A stretch of 45,716 nucleotides of DNA from Candidatus Altimarinota bacterium (GCA_027019405.1 JALUWO010000269.1:1-45716); one strand, 5' to 3'; counted from the stretch's first letter, positions 1-7,582 are shown. Notes: a model not told the origin generated them from the sequence alone. Translations and numbers: made by a program.

Positions 1-208
1 GCTTAAAAAATCTAAATCCCAAATCACTGTTTTTGTAAGGAGGTTTTGAAGTGATTAGATTTATATAAGTAGGGTAAAAAAATTAAGTTGCTTTGTAAAA
101 AAAGCTAGACAAAAACAAAAAGAGAAATAAAATACAAAGGAGAAAGTAATGAAAAAGTTACTTTTGGTTGTTAGTTTGATTGTAGGTTTGGTAAGTGGTG
201 CTTGGGCT
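1..208 (+). repeat. Leader plus signal-peptide repeat, copy 1
   Basis: Near-identical to 1663-1869. The shared stretch covers an untranslated leader of about 148 bases, a Shine-Dalgarno AAAGGAGA, the ATG and most of the signal peptide codons; the main difference in the leader is a one-base length change just before the ATG. Similarity fades right after the signal peptide, so the repeat is a constant expression-and-export module placed in front of different mature proteins. The promoter of this copy would lie left of base 1 and is not in the window. Confidence 0.93.
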
Positions 209-910
209 GTTGATTATAATAGTTGTTTACATTATGATGGTAAAAAGTGTTATTATGATGCAGACAAAGCAGTTCAATATGCTTTAAAATATGCTAAAAA
301 TGATACATATCCCTTCCATTATGTTTATAATGATGCAGGAGGAGATTGTACTAATTTTGCAAGTCAAGTACTTTTAGCAGGTTTAACTGGTAAAACTTCT
401 TCTTATTCAATATATAGTTTAAGAAATAAATTTTTAGCTGATAGAAATGGTTATTTAAATTCTAATACTTTTTTAGCATGGTATTTTAATAGTAACAATA
501 ATATTTATGCTATAGGGAAAGGTAAATATGTTATAGATAGAGGACCAGCTTGGCAAGGAGCACATCAGTTATATTATTATGCTAGTAAAAATAAAAATTC
601 TTATAAAGGAATGTATTTTAAATATATTCCTTTTTATCCAGAAGATATAAAGAAAGGAGATTTTATTTTTGTGAATTGGACTCCTTCTAGAACAAAATCT
701 AATGGGAAAAAAGATCATGAAATGGATCATACCATGATTGTAACAAAAGTAAATAGAAATGCTAGAAATTATTCAGATGTATTTGTTTCTTATCATTCAA
801 CAGATAGAAAAAATATATCTTTACAAGAAGTTATAGATTTATCTGAAGAAGGTTATAATACTATTTTTATAGTATTTAGACCTATATTTTATTCAGATTA
901 TGGTTTATAA
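149..910 (+). CDS. Secreted Amidase_6-type cysteine hydrolase (putative effector)
   Basis: Length 253 aa. Residues 1-20 form a clean Sec signal peptide ending A-W-A. The mature part matches the putative amidase family Amidase_6: Y-D-A-D-K-A-V-Q-Y-A-L-K-Y-A, then the nucleophile motif G-G-D-C-T-N-F-A-S-Q (Cys67), D-H-T-M-I-V (His194) and the typical S-Y-H-S-T-D-R near 214-220. Members are thought to cleave amide bonds, probably in cell walls; the substrate here is inferred. About 17 glycines, none coded by TGA, unlike the neighbours, and a strong Shine-Dalgarno (136-143) 5 bases before the ATG. It is followed after 57 bases by a recoded lipoprotein gene. Reads as recently acquired, or kept free of TGA, and as a secreted weapon or wall enzyme. 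Family call is solid; role is inference. Confidence 0.85.
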   Translation: MKKLLLVVSLIVGLVSGAWAVDYNSCLHYDGKKCYYDADKAVQYALKYAKNDTYPFHYVYNDAGGDCTNFASQVLLAGLTGKTSSYSIYSLRNKFLADRNGYLNSNTFLAWYFNSNNNIYAIGKGKYVIDRGPAWQGAHQLYYYASKNKNSYKGMYFKYIPFYPEDIKKGDFIFVNWTPSRTKSNGKKDHEMDHTMIVTKVNRNARNYSDVFVSYHSTDRKNISLQEVIDLSEEGYNTIFIVFRPIFYSDYGL

Positions 911-921
911 ATTTATAAGAA

Positions 922-946
922 GGAGCCTTATAAAGGCTCCTATATT
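922..946 (+). terminator. Hairpin terminator
   Basis: GGAGCC, seven-base loop, GGCTCC (922-940), then a short weak T-rich tail. It lies between the hydrolase stop and the lipoprotein start, so it may only partly separate the two. Confidence 0.5.
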
Positions 947-967
947 TATATATTAAATTAAGTTTTT

Positions 968-1570
968 ATGAAAAAAATAATAATATTTTTAACTTTATTG
1001 TTTATATTAGTTTCTTGTACAAATAATATAAAAAATAATTCTACAAATTTTCCACTAATATCTGAAAATAAAATAACTTGAGAAAAATTTATAAAATGAA
1101 ATTTAGAGAAATTATATTGATTAAATTGTTATAATTATGTTTGTCCTTATAAATGAGAAGATATAAAAAAATGTAATATAGAAGAATTTAGTTTTAATTT
1201 TAATAATAAAAAAATCCTTTTAACTTCTGTTTATGATTATATTTGTAAAAAAGATTGAAAAATTTTATATAGGTTTTATCTAGATAATTGAAAAGATAGT
1301 ATTTTTAAAAATGAAAAATTATTATTTCAATATAATTCTTCTTATATTGAAAATAATAGAATAAAGAATGTTTTAGAAATTGATAATGAATTAGTTTTTG
1401 AAACTTATAGAGAAAAAAATTGAAAAGTCTTTAAAGATATTTATTTCAAAGATTGATTTTTGACTGAAAAATTTGATTTAAATTCAGCTTTTAATATTTT
1501 TAAGTATAATTGAAAATACTGATTTATATGAGAAAAAAACTGAAATTATAGTATTTATTGGTTATTTTAA
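968..1570 (+). CDS. Recoded lipoprotein, putative immunity partner
   Basis: Length 200 aa with TGA read as Gly. Starts M-K-K-I-I-I-F-L-T-L-L-F-I-L-V-S-C: a short hydrophobic segment and lipobox (L-V-S-C, Cys17), so a lipid-anchored outward-facing protein. All 12 glycines are TGA by hand count, in sharp contrast to the upstream hydrolase, which has none. The end, Y-G-F-I-G-E-K-N-G, resembles WG-like repeat proteins, but I do not recognise a family. Its position right behind a secreted hydrolase and its location on the outer face of the membrane suggest a self-protection protein. No Shine-Dalgarno is visible, as usual for native genes here. Function is inferred from context only. Confidence 0.8.
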
Positions 1571-1604
1571 AAGTAGAAGATTTTAATCTTCTACTTTTAA
1601 GTTT
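1569..1604 (+). terminator. Terminator hairpin, copy 1 of a 36-bp direct repeat
   Basis: AAAGTAGAAGATT pairs with AATCTTCTACTTT, followed by a T-rich stretch. The 36 bases are identical to 4062-4097, where they overlap the 3' end of the minus-strand gene 4076-5254. The second and third effector modules lie exactly between the two copies. Confidence 0.8.
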
Positions 1605-1625
1605 GTTATTTTTTAAAAAATAAAT

Positions 1626-1656
1626 TTGACAGATGGGGGGGGGGAGTGAATATACT
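1626..1656 (+). promoter_or_regulatory. Promoter with G10 spacer tract (likely phase-variable)
   Basis: Perfect -35 TTGACA at 1626-1631 and near-perfect -10 TATACT at 1651-1656, separated by 19 bases that contain ten G in a row (1635-1644). Other promoters I can read in this window have 16-17 base spacers, so G10 is about 2 bases too long and would be weak; loss of 2-3 G would restore optimal spacing. Transcription would start near 1663, exactly at the start of the conserved leader. Poly-G between -35 and -10 is the established layout for slipped-strand phase variation, for example Neisseria porA. Confidence 0.85.
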
Positions 1657-1662
1657 CTGAAA

Positions 1663-1869
1663 GCTTAAAAAATCTAAATCCCAAATCACTGTTTTTGTAA
1701 GGAGGTTTTGAAGTGATTAGATTTATATAAGTAGGGTAAAAAAATTAAGTTGCTTTGTAAAAAAAGCTAGACAAAAACAAAAAGAAAAATAAAATACAAA
1801 GGAGAAGTAATGAAAAAGTTACTTTTGGTTGTTAGTTTGATTGTGGGTCTTGTAAGTAGTGCTTTTGCT
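1663..1869 (+). repeat. Leader plus signal-peptide repeat, copy 2
   Basis: Second copy of 1-208. The leader can fold: AAATCTAA and ATCAC on the 5' side pair with GTGATTAGATTT downstream (51-62 in copy 1 coordinates). Inside the loop is AAGGAGG followed 7 bases later by GTG-ATT-AGA-TTT-ATA-TAA (51-68 in copy 1), a possible five-codon leader ORF. The leader is conserved far better than non-coding drift would allow unless the duplication is recent. Confidence 0.93.
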
Positions 1870-2472
1870 AAAGATATGAGTGTAGGAATGTATTATGTAT
1901 TTAATAAGACAATTAATCTTAGTAATCATAATTTAGTTCAAAAATATCCAGGACAAACAAATAGTTCTTTTCAAAATTTAAGAAATACTTGTGGAACAAT
2001 GTCTGCATTGGCAGTTCATAATTATTATAATTATAAAATGTATGGAGATATTGATGATTTTACAAGAGATAAAAAGACTATAGAAAATGCAATAGTTGAT
2101 ATTTTTCATACTACATATGGATATAATAGTGTGAGAGTTTTTCAGAAAGGAACAGATGTAAAAAAACTTGCTTTATATAGATGGGGATGGGATATAGCAA
2201 AAATTAGAAGTTCTAGTTCACCAATTTATTATGATTATAATAAAATGATTGAATGGGATTTAAAAAAAGGAAGACCTGTTATAGTTCTTTTGAAATCTTA
2301 TTCTCCTATGAATAATCATAAAATACAACATTTTGTTGTAATTGTTTATGCCACAAATAAAGTTGTAGCATATTTTGATCCTTGGGATGGTAATATGAAA
2401 ACAGCAAATAAACAAGATTTTCTTTATTCTTGGGTAAATACTAATTATGCAGTAGTAATTGATCCAAGGTAA
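1810..2472 (+). CDS. Secreted C39-like cysteine peptidase (putative effector)
   Basis: Length 220 aa; residues 1-20 are the same signal peptide as the gene at 149, ending A-F-A. The mature part looks like Peptidase_C39_2 / papain-like: Q-N-L-R-N-T-C-G-T-M-S-A-L (oxyanion Gln55, nucleophile Cys61), K-I-Q-H-F-V-V-I-V-Y (His174) and A-Y-F-D-P-W-D-G (Asp190). Unrelated to the Amidase_6 gene beyond the signal peptide, so two different catalytic domains share one leader. About 10 glycines, none TGA. Shine-Dalgarno AAAGGAGA at 1798-1805. Driven by the G10 promoter. Substrate unknown; a secreted peptidase acting on a neighbour or host surface is inference. Confidence 0.8.
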   Translation: MKKLLLVVSLIVGLVSSAFAKDMSVGMYYVFNKTINLSNHNLVQKYPGQTNSSFQNLRNTCGTMSALAVHNYYNYKMYGDIDDFTRDKKTIENAIVDIFHTTYGYNSVRVFQKGTDVKKLALYRWGWDIAKIRSSSSPIYYDYNKMIEWDLKKGRPVIVLLKSYSPMNNHKIQHFVVIVYATNKVVAYFDPWDGNMKTANKQDFLYSWVNTNYAVVIDPR

Positions 2473-2481
2473 AATAAAAAA

Positions 2482-2504
2482 TAGCTCTCAAATTTTGAGA
2501 GCTA
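2482..2504 (+). terminator. Hairpin terminator
   Basis: TAGCTCTCAAA pairs with TTTGAGAGCTA directly after the peptidase stop. The tail is only moderately T-rich. Confidence 0.55.
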
Positions 2505-2534
2505 TTAGTACTTTATTTAATTTATTATATTTTT

Positions 2535-2987
2535 ATGAAAATTTTAAAATTTAAAATAATAGTAATATTATTAATATTTAGTTTAAGTTTGAATATATTT
2601 TTTATATATAATAAAGAATTAAAACAAAAAGCAGAAAATAATAACTCTTGTTTAACTATGTATTGAGATTATTATTTAAATACTCCAAAAGATAATAGTT
2701 TAGATTTTGATGAAGATTACACAAAAGAATGTTTAAAAGAAACTTTTTCAAAAACTTTTTATTTTTATGATTGAATTACAAAAAGAATACTTAATGACTT
2801 AAAAAAATATAAGGAAAAAAAATGAGATATTCCAAAATTTTATAAAGAAATATTAAAAGAAAAATTTTATTTAAAAGTTGATAATGATAATATAAATTAT
2901 TCTTCTATAAAATTAGCTCTTGATTTAATTTGAGATAAGGACTTTAAAAATTCTAAAATTGTAAAAGAAATTTTTTCTAAAAAATAA
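2535..2987 (+). CDS. Recoded membrane-anchored small protein, putative immunity partner
   Basis: Length 150 aa with TGA as Gly. N-terminal membrane segment at about residues 8-24 (rich in I, L, F) followed by a charged K/E/D-rich outer domain. All 4 glycines are TGA. It follows the C39-like peptidase after about 60 bases, the same arrangement as 149/968. No family recognised and no similarity seen to the lipoprotein at 968 or the protein at 3431, as expected if each protects against a different hydrolase. Its 3' end abuts the decayed gene 2989-3381 with no spacer. Confidence 0.75.
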
Positions 2988-2988
2988 A

Positions 2989-3381
2989 TATTCTTTTGAT
3001 TCTTTTGATTCTTTAGTTACTATAGGTACTTCAAAATGGTTATTAAATAATGTTGAGCAGAGATATATGAGTGATCCAGAAAAACAGAATCTTATATATT
3101 TGATAAATGACTTGAGAAGAAATACTCCAATAATTGTTTCATTAAAAGCACAACTAATAAATAAAGGTAGACATAATAAACATAGTTTAAATCCTGTTGG
3201 GAAATGGAACCATATTGTTATAGTTTATGCATATGCTAAAAAGAATTCAAGAATATTTTCTGGAAATGATGTAATCTATTATTTTGATCCATTTTTTGGA
3301 GGAACTCATTGGATGACTTTAGATGAGTTTAGAAAGAATGGAAATCAAGATAATATGGATTATCTTAGATTTGGAAAATAA
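2989..3381 (+). pseudogene. Decapitated C39-like peptidase fragment
   Basis: About 130 codons open from just after the stop of the preceding gene. The translation matches the C-terminal half of the 1810 peptidase in pattern: N-T-P-I-I-V-S-L, W-N-H-I-V-I-V-Y-A-Y (catalytic His), Y-Y-F-D-P-F-F-G-G (catalytic Asp) and a closing D-E-F-R-K segment. The signal peptide, Shine-Dalgarno and Cys half are gone; an internal ATG at 3067 exists but cannot give an active enzyme. All 8 glycines are GGN, none TGA, so it comes from the same non-recoded pool as its relatives. Most likely a deletion remnant, or possibly a silent 3' cassette for recombination. Confidence 0.75.
2991..3014 (+). repeat. 9-bp tandem repeat at a deletion junction
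   Basis: TTCTTTTGA twice, then a partial third copy TTCTTTA. It sits exactly where the intact gene 2535-2987 meets the truncated peptidase, as expected for a slippage or recombination scar. Confidence 0.7.
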
Positions 3382-3389
3382 TTAATTAA

Positions 3390-3412
3390 GGAGAGATTTA
3401 ATCTCTCTATTT
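3390..3412 (+). terminator. Hairpin terminator
   Basis: GGAGAGATT pairs with AATCTCTCT (G-T at the base), then a T-rich run. It closes the peptidase fragment. Confidence 0.5.
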
Positions 3413-3430
3413 ATTTTATAAAATTTATTT

Positions 3431-4060
3431 ATGAAAAAAATATTAATAATTTTATTTATATCAGTTATTTTGAATTGAATTTTTATTTATAAAAATATTA
3501 ATTTAAATTCAAGAATTCAAGAGATAATTTTAGAAAAAAATAATTTATTAGATACTATTAATACTTTAAAACAAGAGAATGAAAATATTTTAAAAAAGAC
3601 ATATTGTAATTGTAAAAAATGATTTAATTTTTGAGATGTTTGTATAAATAAAATAGATAAATCATTTATTAAAAATAATTTTGAATCTAATCAATGAAAT
3701 TGAACTTATAATTTATTTTTAGATTTTTGATTAGAAAAAAATGATTTGAAAAAATTAAATAAAATTTTAAAAATAATAAATAATGATTATAAAAAAATAA
3801 AATTTCAAGAATTAAGGTTATCTTGTAATTTTAATTTTGATAATAATACTTTAGAATTATTAAAAAAATTAAATATTAATAAATTATTTATAGATACTGA
3901 GGAATGTGGATTTTATAATTGAAAAAATAGTTATAAAAAAGATTTAGTAAAAAAATTTTTTGTAGAAGCAAAATCTATAAATGAATTGGAAATATGATAC
4001 ATTATTACAGATTTATATAAAAGAGAAAACTGAGAGATAAAAGTTTATAGAGATCAATAA
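3431..4060 (+). CDS. Recoded membrane-anchored protein, putative third immunity partner
   Basis: Length 209 aa with TGA as Gly (9 of 10 glycines). One N-terminal membrane segment (residues 4-20), then a short coiled-coil-like stretch (R-I-Q-E-I-I-L-E-K-N-N-L-L, about 30-50), a Cys cluster Y-C-N-C-K-K, and a region with spaced leucines around 130-160 that hints at leucine-rich repeats. It sits behind the decayed C39-like gene just as 968 and 2535 sit behind theirs, so it looks like an orphan protector whose effector has been lost. No family recognised. Confidence 0.75.
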
Positions 4061-4061
4061 A

Positions 4062-4097
4062 AAAAGTAGAAGATTTTAATCTTCTACTTTTAAGTTT
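4062..4097. terminator. Bidirectional terminator, copy 2 of a 36-bp direct repeat
   Basis: Identical to 1569-1604. Here it ends both the plus-strand gene 3431-4060 and the minus-strand gene, whose stop TAA (4076-4078) lies inside the hairpin. Confidence 0.8.
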
Positions 4098-5254
4098 AGT
4101 GTTTTTTCTTCAGCTTGTTTTTCTTTTAAAGTTTCTACAGCTTGTTTAGTTTTTGATTTACTAAAAGTAAATAATTCATAAAAATTATATAAAAAAGGTA
4201 TTTTATAAGTATTGTCTCAAGCTATAAGAAAAGCTAAACCAAAACTTAATGGAAGTAATAGTAATAATTGTATACTGTTATTTATTCAATATATAAGCCA
4301 TGTTATTATAAATAATATAGATAATCATATTCAGTTTATTATATGTATTTTTTGTTTTGTATTATAATTAAAAAGACTTATAAAATTTAGAATTGGGATA
4401 TAAATAATTATTTTTGGTAATTTAAACTCAGATAATTTATTTATTTTTTCTGATAATATATCTTTTTGTTGTTTTTCTTTTAATTTTTCTTCTTCTAATA
4501 TTTTAGAAAATGAGTGAAATTCTTTTTTTGAAGAAAAGTAGTTTGATAAATATTGAAATATAGTTTTTAAATAAATAATACTTTCTGATATAGATGGTAT
4601 TTTAGACATATCTATATTTATAAGTTTATCTTGAACAAATAGATTTATTCAGCTAAAAACAATATAAATTATATAAAAAAGTAGAAGTAAATTTGCTAGA
4701 TTTACATTTCAAAAAATATATAGTAAAAGTAATATAAGTGTAACAATTAGATTTAATTTTGTATTATTTTCTATTATCTTATTTTTTATATTTTTAGGAT
4801 ATACAAAAAATCATAAAAATGGTATTTTTGATAATATTATGCTCAATTTTTCATTTTCATCTATTTTTCATTCATCATTTATTTTAAAAAATCATTTATT
4901 TTTATAGATTTCAATACTATCTCATATTTTAAATTCTTTTCAAGAATGTGCTTTTGTTATTCATATTATTAATAATCAAGATAATATAAAAAATAAAGAT
5001 ATAGCAATTATTTGATCAAAACTATAACCTAAAAAATATATATTTATTCAAGTTCAAATAAATAAGAAAACAATGGCAGTTGTTAATATTGCTAAATGTA
5101 TTAAAAATGCTACTTTTGTATGAGATTTTACAAAATCATTATTTAGATAAGGATCATCTTTATTTAATAAAAAAGCTGATGATATAAGTAATAATAAATA
5201 GGAACTTACAGCATTTGCATGTACTTTTTTTAAATCTAGTTCTTGATTAATCAT
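4076..5254 (-). CDS. Multi-pass membrane protein, Tic20/DUF4870-like in appearance
   Basis: Length 392 aa with several TGA glycines. Eight or so hydrophobic segments are spread along it; the N-terminal part (H-A-N-A-V-S-S-Y-L-L-L-L, then K-S-H-T-K-V-A-F-L-I) has the look of DUF4870/Tic20-like proteins, where the cell-facing loops carry an H-x-K or H-x-N motif. A charged coiled stretch (E-E-E-K-L-K-E-K-Q-Q-K) lies near residues 230-250. Function unknown. It marks the right edge of the accessory block and is divergent from engB. The family guess is weak; the membrane call is firm. Confidence 0.7.
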
Positions 5255-5325
5255 TATTTTATAATTTACTTTTAATATATTTCAATATAATATTAACATA
5301 ATTTATAAAAATAAGCAAAAAATAG

Positions 5326-5925
5326 ATGAAAATAAAGGAATCAAAATTTTTAAAATCAGTATTTATTGATGACTCTGAAGTATTATTTGATAATAGAAAT
5401 GAAATAGTTTTTGTATGAAGATCAAATGTAGGGAAATCAAGTATAATGAATGCTTTAATGCATAAAAAAGATTTAGTAAAAACATCAAGTAAACCAGGTA
5501 AGACCAAAACTGCAAATATATTTATGGTTAATAATAAATATTATTTTACAGATCTACCTTGATATTGATTTGCTAAATTATGAAAAGATGTTCTTGAAAA
5601 GTTAGATGCTTTAATCTCTTGGTATTTAGAAGCAAGAATTGAAAACATTAAAAAAGTTGTGATGTTGATTGATACTAAAATCTGACCTCAACAAGCTGAT
5701 ATAGATATGTATAAATTTATTTTAGATTTAGGTATACCTGTTGTAATAGTATTATCAAAAGTAGATAGATTAAGTAAAAATGAAATTCATAAATCAAAAA
5801 TATTAGCATCAGAAATATTTTTTTGACAAGATATTTTTTCTATTTCTAGTACAAAAAATATAGGTATTAGAGAATTAGAAAAATATTTAGGAGATGCTTT
5901 AGGAGATGCTTTAGAAGAAAAATAA
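5326..5925 (+). CDS. engB: EngB/YsxC/YihA ribosome-biogenesis GTPase
   Basis: Length 199 aa, the usual size. G1 G-R-S-N-V-G-K-S-S at 31-39, G3 D-L-P-G-Y-G-F-A, G4 S-K-V-D, G5 region S-I-S-S-T-K. Both invariant glycines of G1/G3 that fall on TGA confirm the code. The family helps assemble the large ribosomal subunit. The 3' end contains a perfect 12-bp tandem duplication (5890-5913) giving G-D-A-L-G-D-A-L. Confidence 0.95.
5890..5913 (+). repeat. 12-bp tandem duplication inside engB
   Basis: GGAGATGCTTTA occurs twice in a row and adds four residues to the C-terminus without breaking the frame. Confidence 0.85.
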
Positions 5926-5996
5926 TATATTTTAAACTATTTTTAAAGTAATTATTTATCTTTATTTATGATTTTAATATTTAATAAAAGAAAATT

Positions 5997-6521
5997 ATGA
6001 GAAATTTAAAAAAAATATTAATTTTTATTTTAACTTTATTTATATTTTTTACATATTTTAGTTCTTATGCAAGTAATTATGTAAGTAATAATATAAATAA
6101 TAATGAAAAATTGTCTGTATGAATTCAAATGAAACTTGATACTATTTTAGATAGATTTTTTAATAAATTGGATAATAAAATACATAATAAAGATTATGAA
6201 ACTAAAATTCTCAAAAAAATTATTACAAAAATAGAAAATCTAAAAAAAGTAAAAAATTTTTCATATAAAAAAATATTGATATTAGATTATATTGAGTTGA
6301 AAATAAAGACAAGAATCTCAAAAATAACAGATTTATGAAATAAGATTTGTACTATGGAATATGCACCAGTTTGTGCTGTTATAAAAGAAAATACTATTAG
6401 ATGTATCAAAGCACCTTGTCCAGATAATTGAGTTTATAAAACATTTTCAAATACTTGCATGGCTCAAAAGTCTTGATATAAAATTGCTTATAAAGGAGAA
6501 TGTAAAAAAAAAATGAAATAG
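5997..6521 (+). CDS. Secreted Kazal-like domain protein (5' part of a split gene)
   Basis: Length 174 aa up to a TAG. Residues 1-25 are a signal peptide ending S-S-Y-A. A helical region follows, then a Kazal-type (protease-inhibitor-like) domain: C-T-M-E-Y-A-P-V-C-A-V, C-I-K-A-P-C-P, Y-K-T-F-S-N-T-C-M-A, K-G-E-C. The reading frame ends just after an A10 run (6504-6513). In the -1 frame the sequence continues with a Cys-rich motif commonly seen right after such Kazal domains, then a glycosidase-like domain to 7567. So this is very probably the N-terminal part of one larger secreted protein. Confidence 0.85.
6504..6513 (+). other. A10 homopolymer at a frame junction
   Basis: Ten A between the last Cys of the Kazal domain and the stop of that frame. 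One extra A (A11), two fewer, or a -1 ribosomal or transcriptional slip at A-AAA-AAA would join the frames 5997-6521 and 6506-7567 into one protein of about 520 aa. Confidence 0.85.
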
Positions 6522-7567
6522 TATGATGAGATAGAGATAAACATTGATGTATTTGAAGTGCTTGATATTCTTGGTGTGCTTTAAAAAATAAATGTATAAG
6601 ACCTTGGGAAGAAAAATGTAAAAATACCTTAATTAATCCAGAAAATTATCAAAATATTTTATGACTTGGTATAGATGTAAATTGGGTGAATTTTAAAAAA
6701 GAAGTAAATGCTTATACAAGCAAATGGCCAGATAATTTTAAAGAAAAATGATTTGATAATGTAAGAATTAGGTTTGCAAAAGATCTAGATTTAAGTCATT
6801 TAAAAAGAGTAGTAGATGATAGTTTAAAAGCTGGTTTAGTACCTGTTGTAGCTTTTGGTGCAAATGATTTTAAATTCAATCCAGATGAAGATCATTTACA
6901 AAAAGCAGTAGATATTTGGAAAAATGTTGCTGAAACTTTGAAAGATGAAAGTTATAAAGTTTCATTTGATTTGATTATAGAACCTTGAAAAAATTTAAAA
7001 AATCATAATGATATGTTGTATAAATTTTATGAAAAAGTAGTTCCTATAATTAGAAATACTTGATGAAATAATAAAAATAGAATTATATTTCTAGCTCCAA
7101 ATCATCTAGCAAATCCTGAATATTTACAAGATTTAATTTTAATTTTTAAAAAATTGAATGATAAAAATTTAATGGCTGAATTTCATTTTTTAGCAGCATG
7201 ACCTTTTAGAAAGACAAATAGTACTTGAAAAAGAATTACTTGGAATTGAAATTGAAGTGTTGAAGAGAAACAAAAGATTGAAGATAGAATTAAAATAGCT
7301 TATGATTGGCAACAAAAAAATAATATAAAAATTTGGTTTTGAGCATGGATGCCTTGAAATTATAATCATACAGATGATTGAGGAGATAATAATTATTCTA
7401 TTGAAGAACAAGTTATATTTGCTAGTTATTTTGAATCAGTACTAAAAAAGTATAATATACCAAATGATATAAATGCAGATCAAAAATTTTATGACATAGA
7501 AAAAAATACTTGGAGAACTGATAGAGTAAAAGTAGTTGATAGTATTATAAACACATGGAGGAAGTAA
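6506..7567 (+). CDS. GH5-like glycosidase domain (3' part of a split gene)
   Basis: About 353 codons in the -1 frame relative to 5997-6521, with no good start codon of its own near the beginning. It opens with V-G-G-D-R-D-K-H-G-C-I-G-S-A-G-Y-S-W-C and K-C-I-R-P-W-E-E-K-C, a Cys-rich module. A TIM-barrel-like region follows with features of GH5 cellulases: L-G-I-D-V-N-W, G-F-D-N-V-R-I-R-F, a candidate acid/base Glu in F-D-L-I-I-E-P, E-F-H-F and I-W-F-G-A-W-M-P-G-N-Y-N. At the last motif, where many GH5 enzymes have the nucleophile Glu, I read Ala-Trp, so activity may be altered or lost. Expected to be secreted when fused to the signal peptide upstream. Confidence 0.75.
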
Positions 7568-7582
7568 GAAATTATAATAAAT

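Noticed and set aside
968-1570. Dense in-frame TGA codons as evidence of pseudogenes
   Set aside because: TGA falls on conserved glycines throughout core genes and a UCA tRNA is present; TAA and TAG are the only stops used.
1635-1644. G10 as a pure assembly artefact
   Set aside because: Length may be imprecise, but perfect -35 and -10 boxes on both sides and the start of the conserved leader at the expected +1 argue that the tract is real.
2535-4060. Homology among the three putative immunity proteins
   Set aside because: Beyond membrane anchors and low-complexity K/N/E content I see no shared motif.
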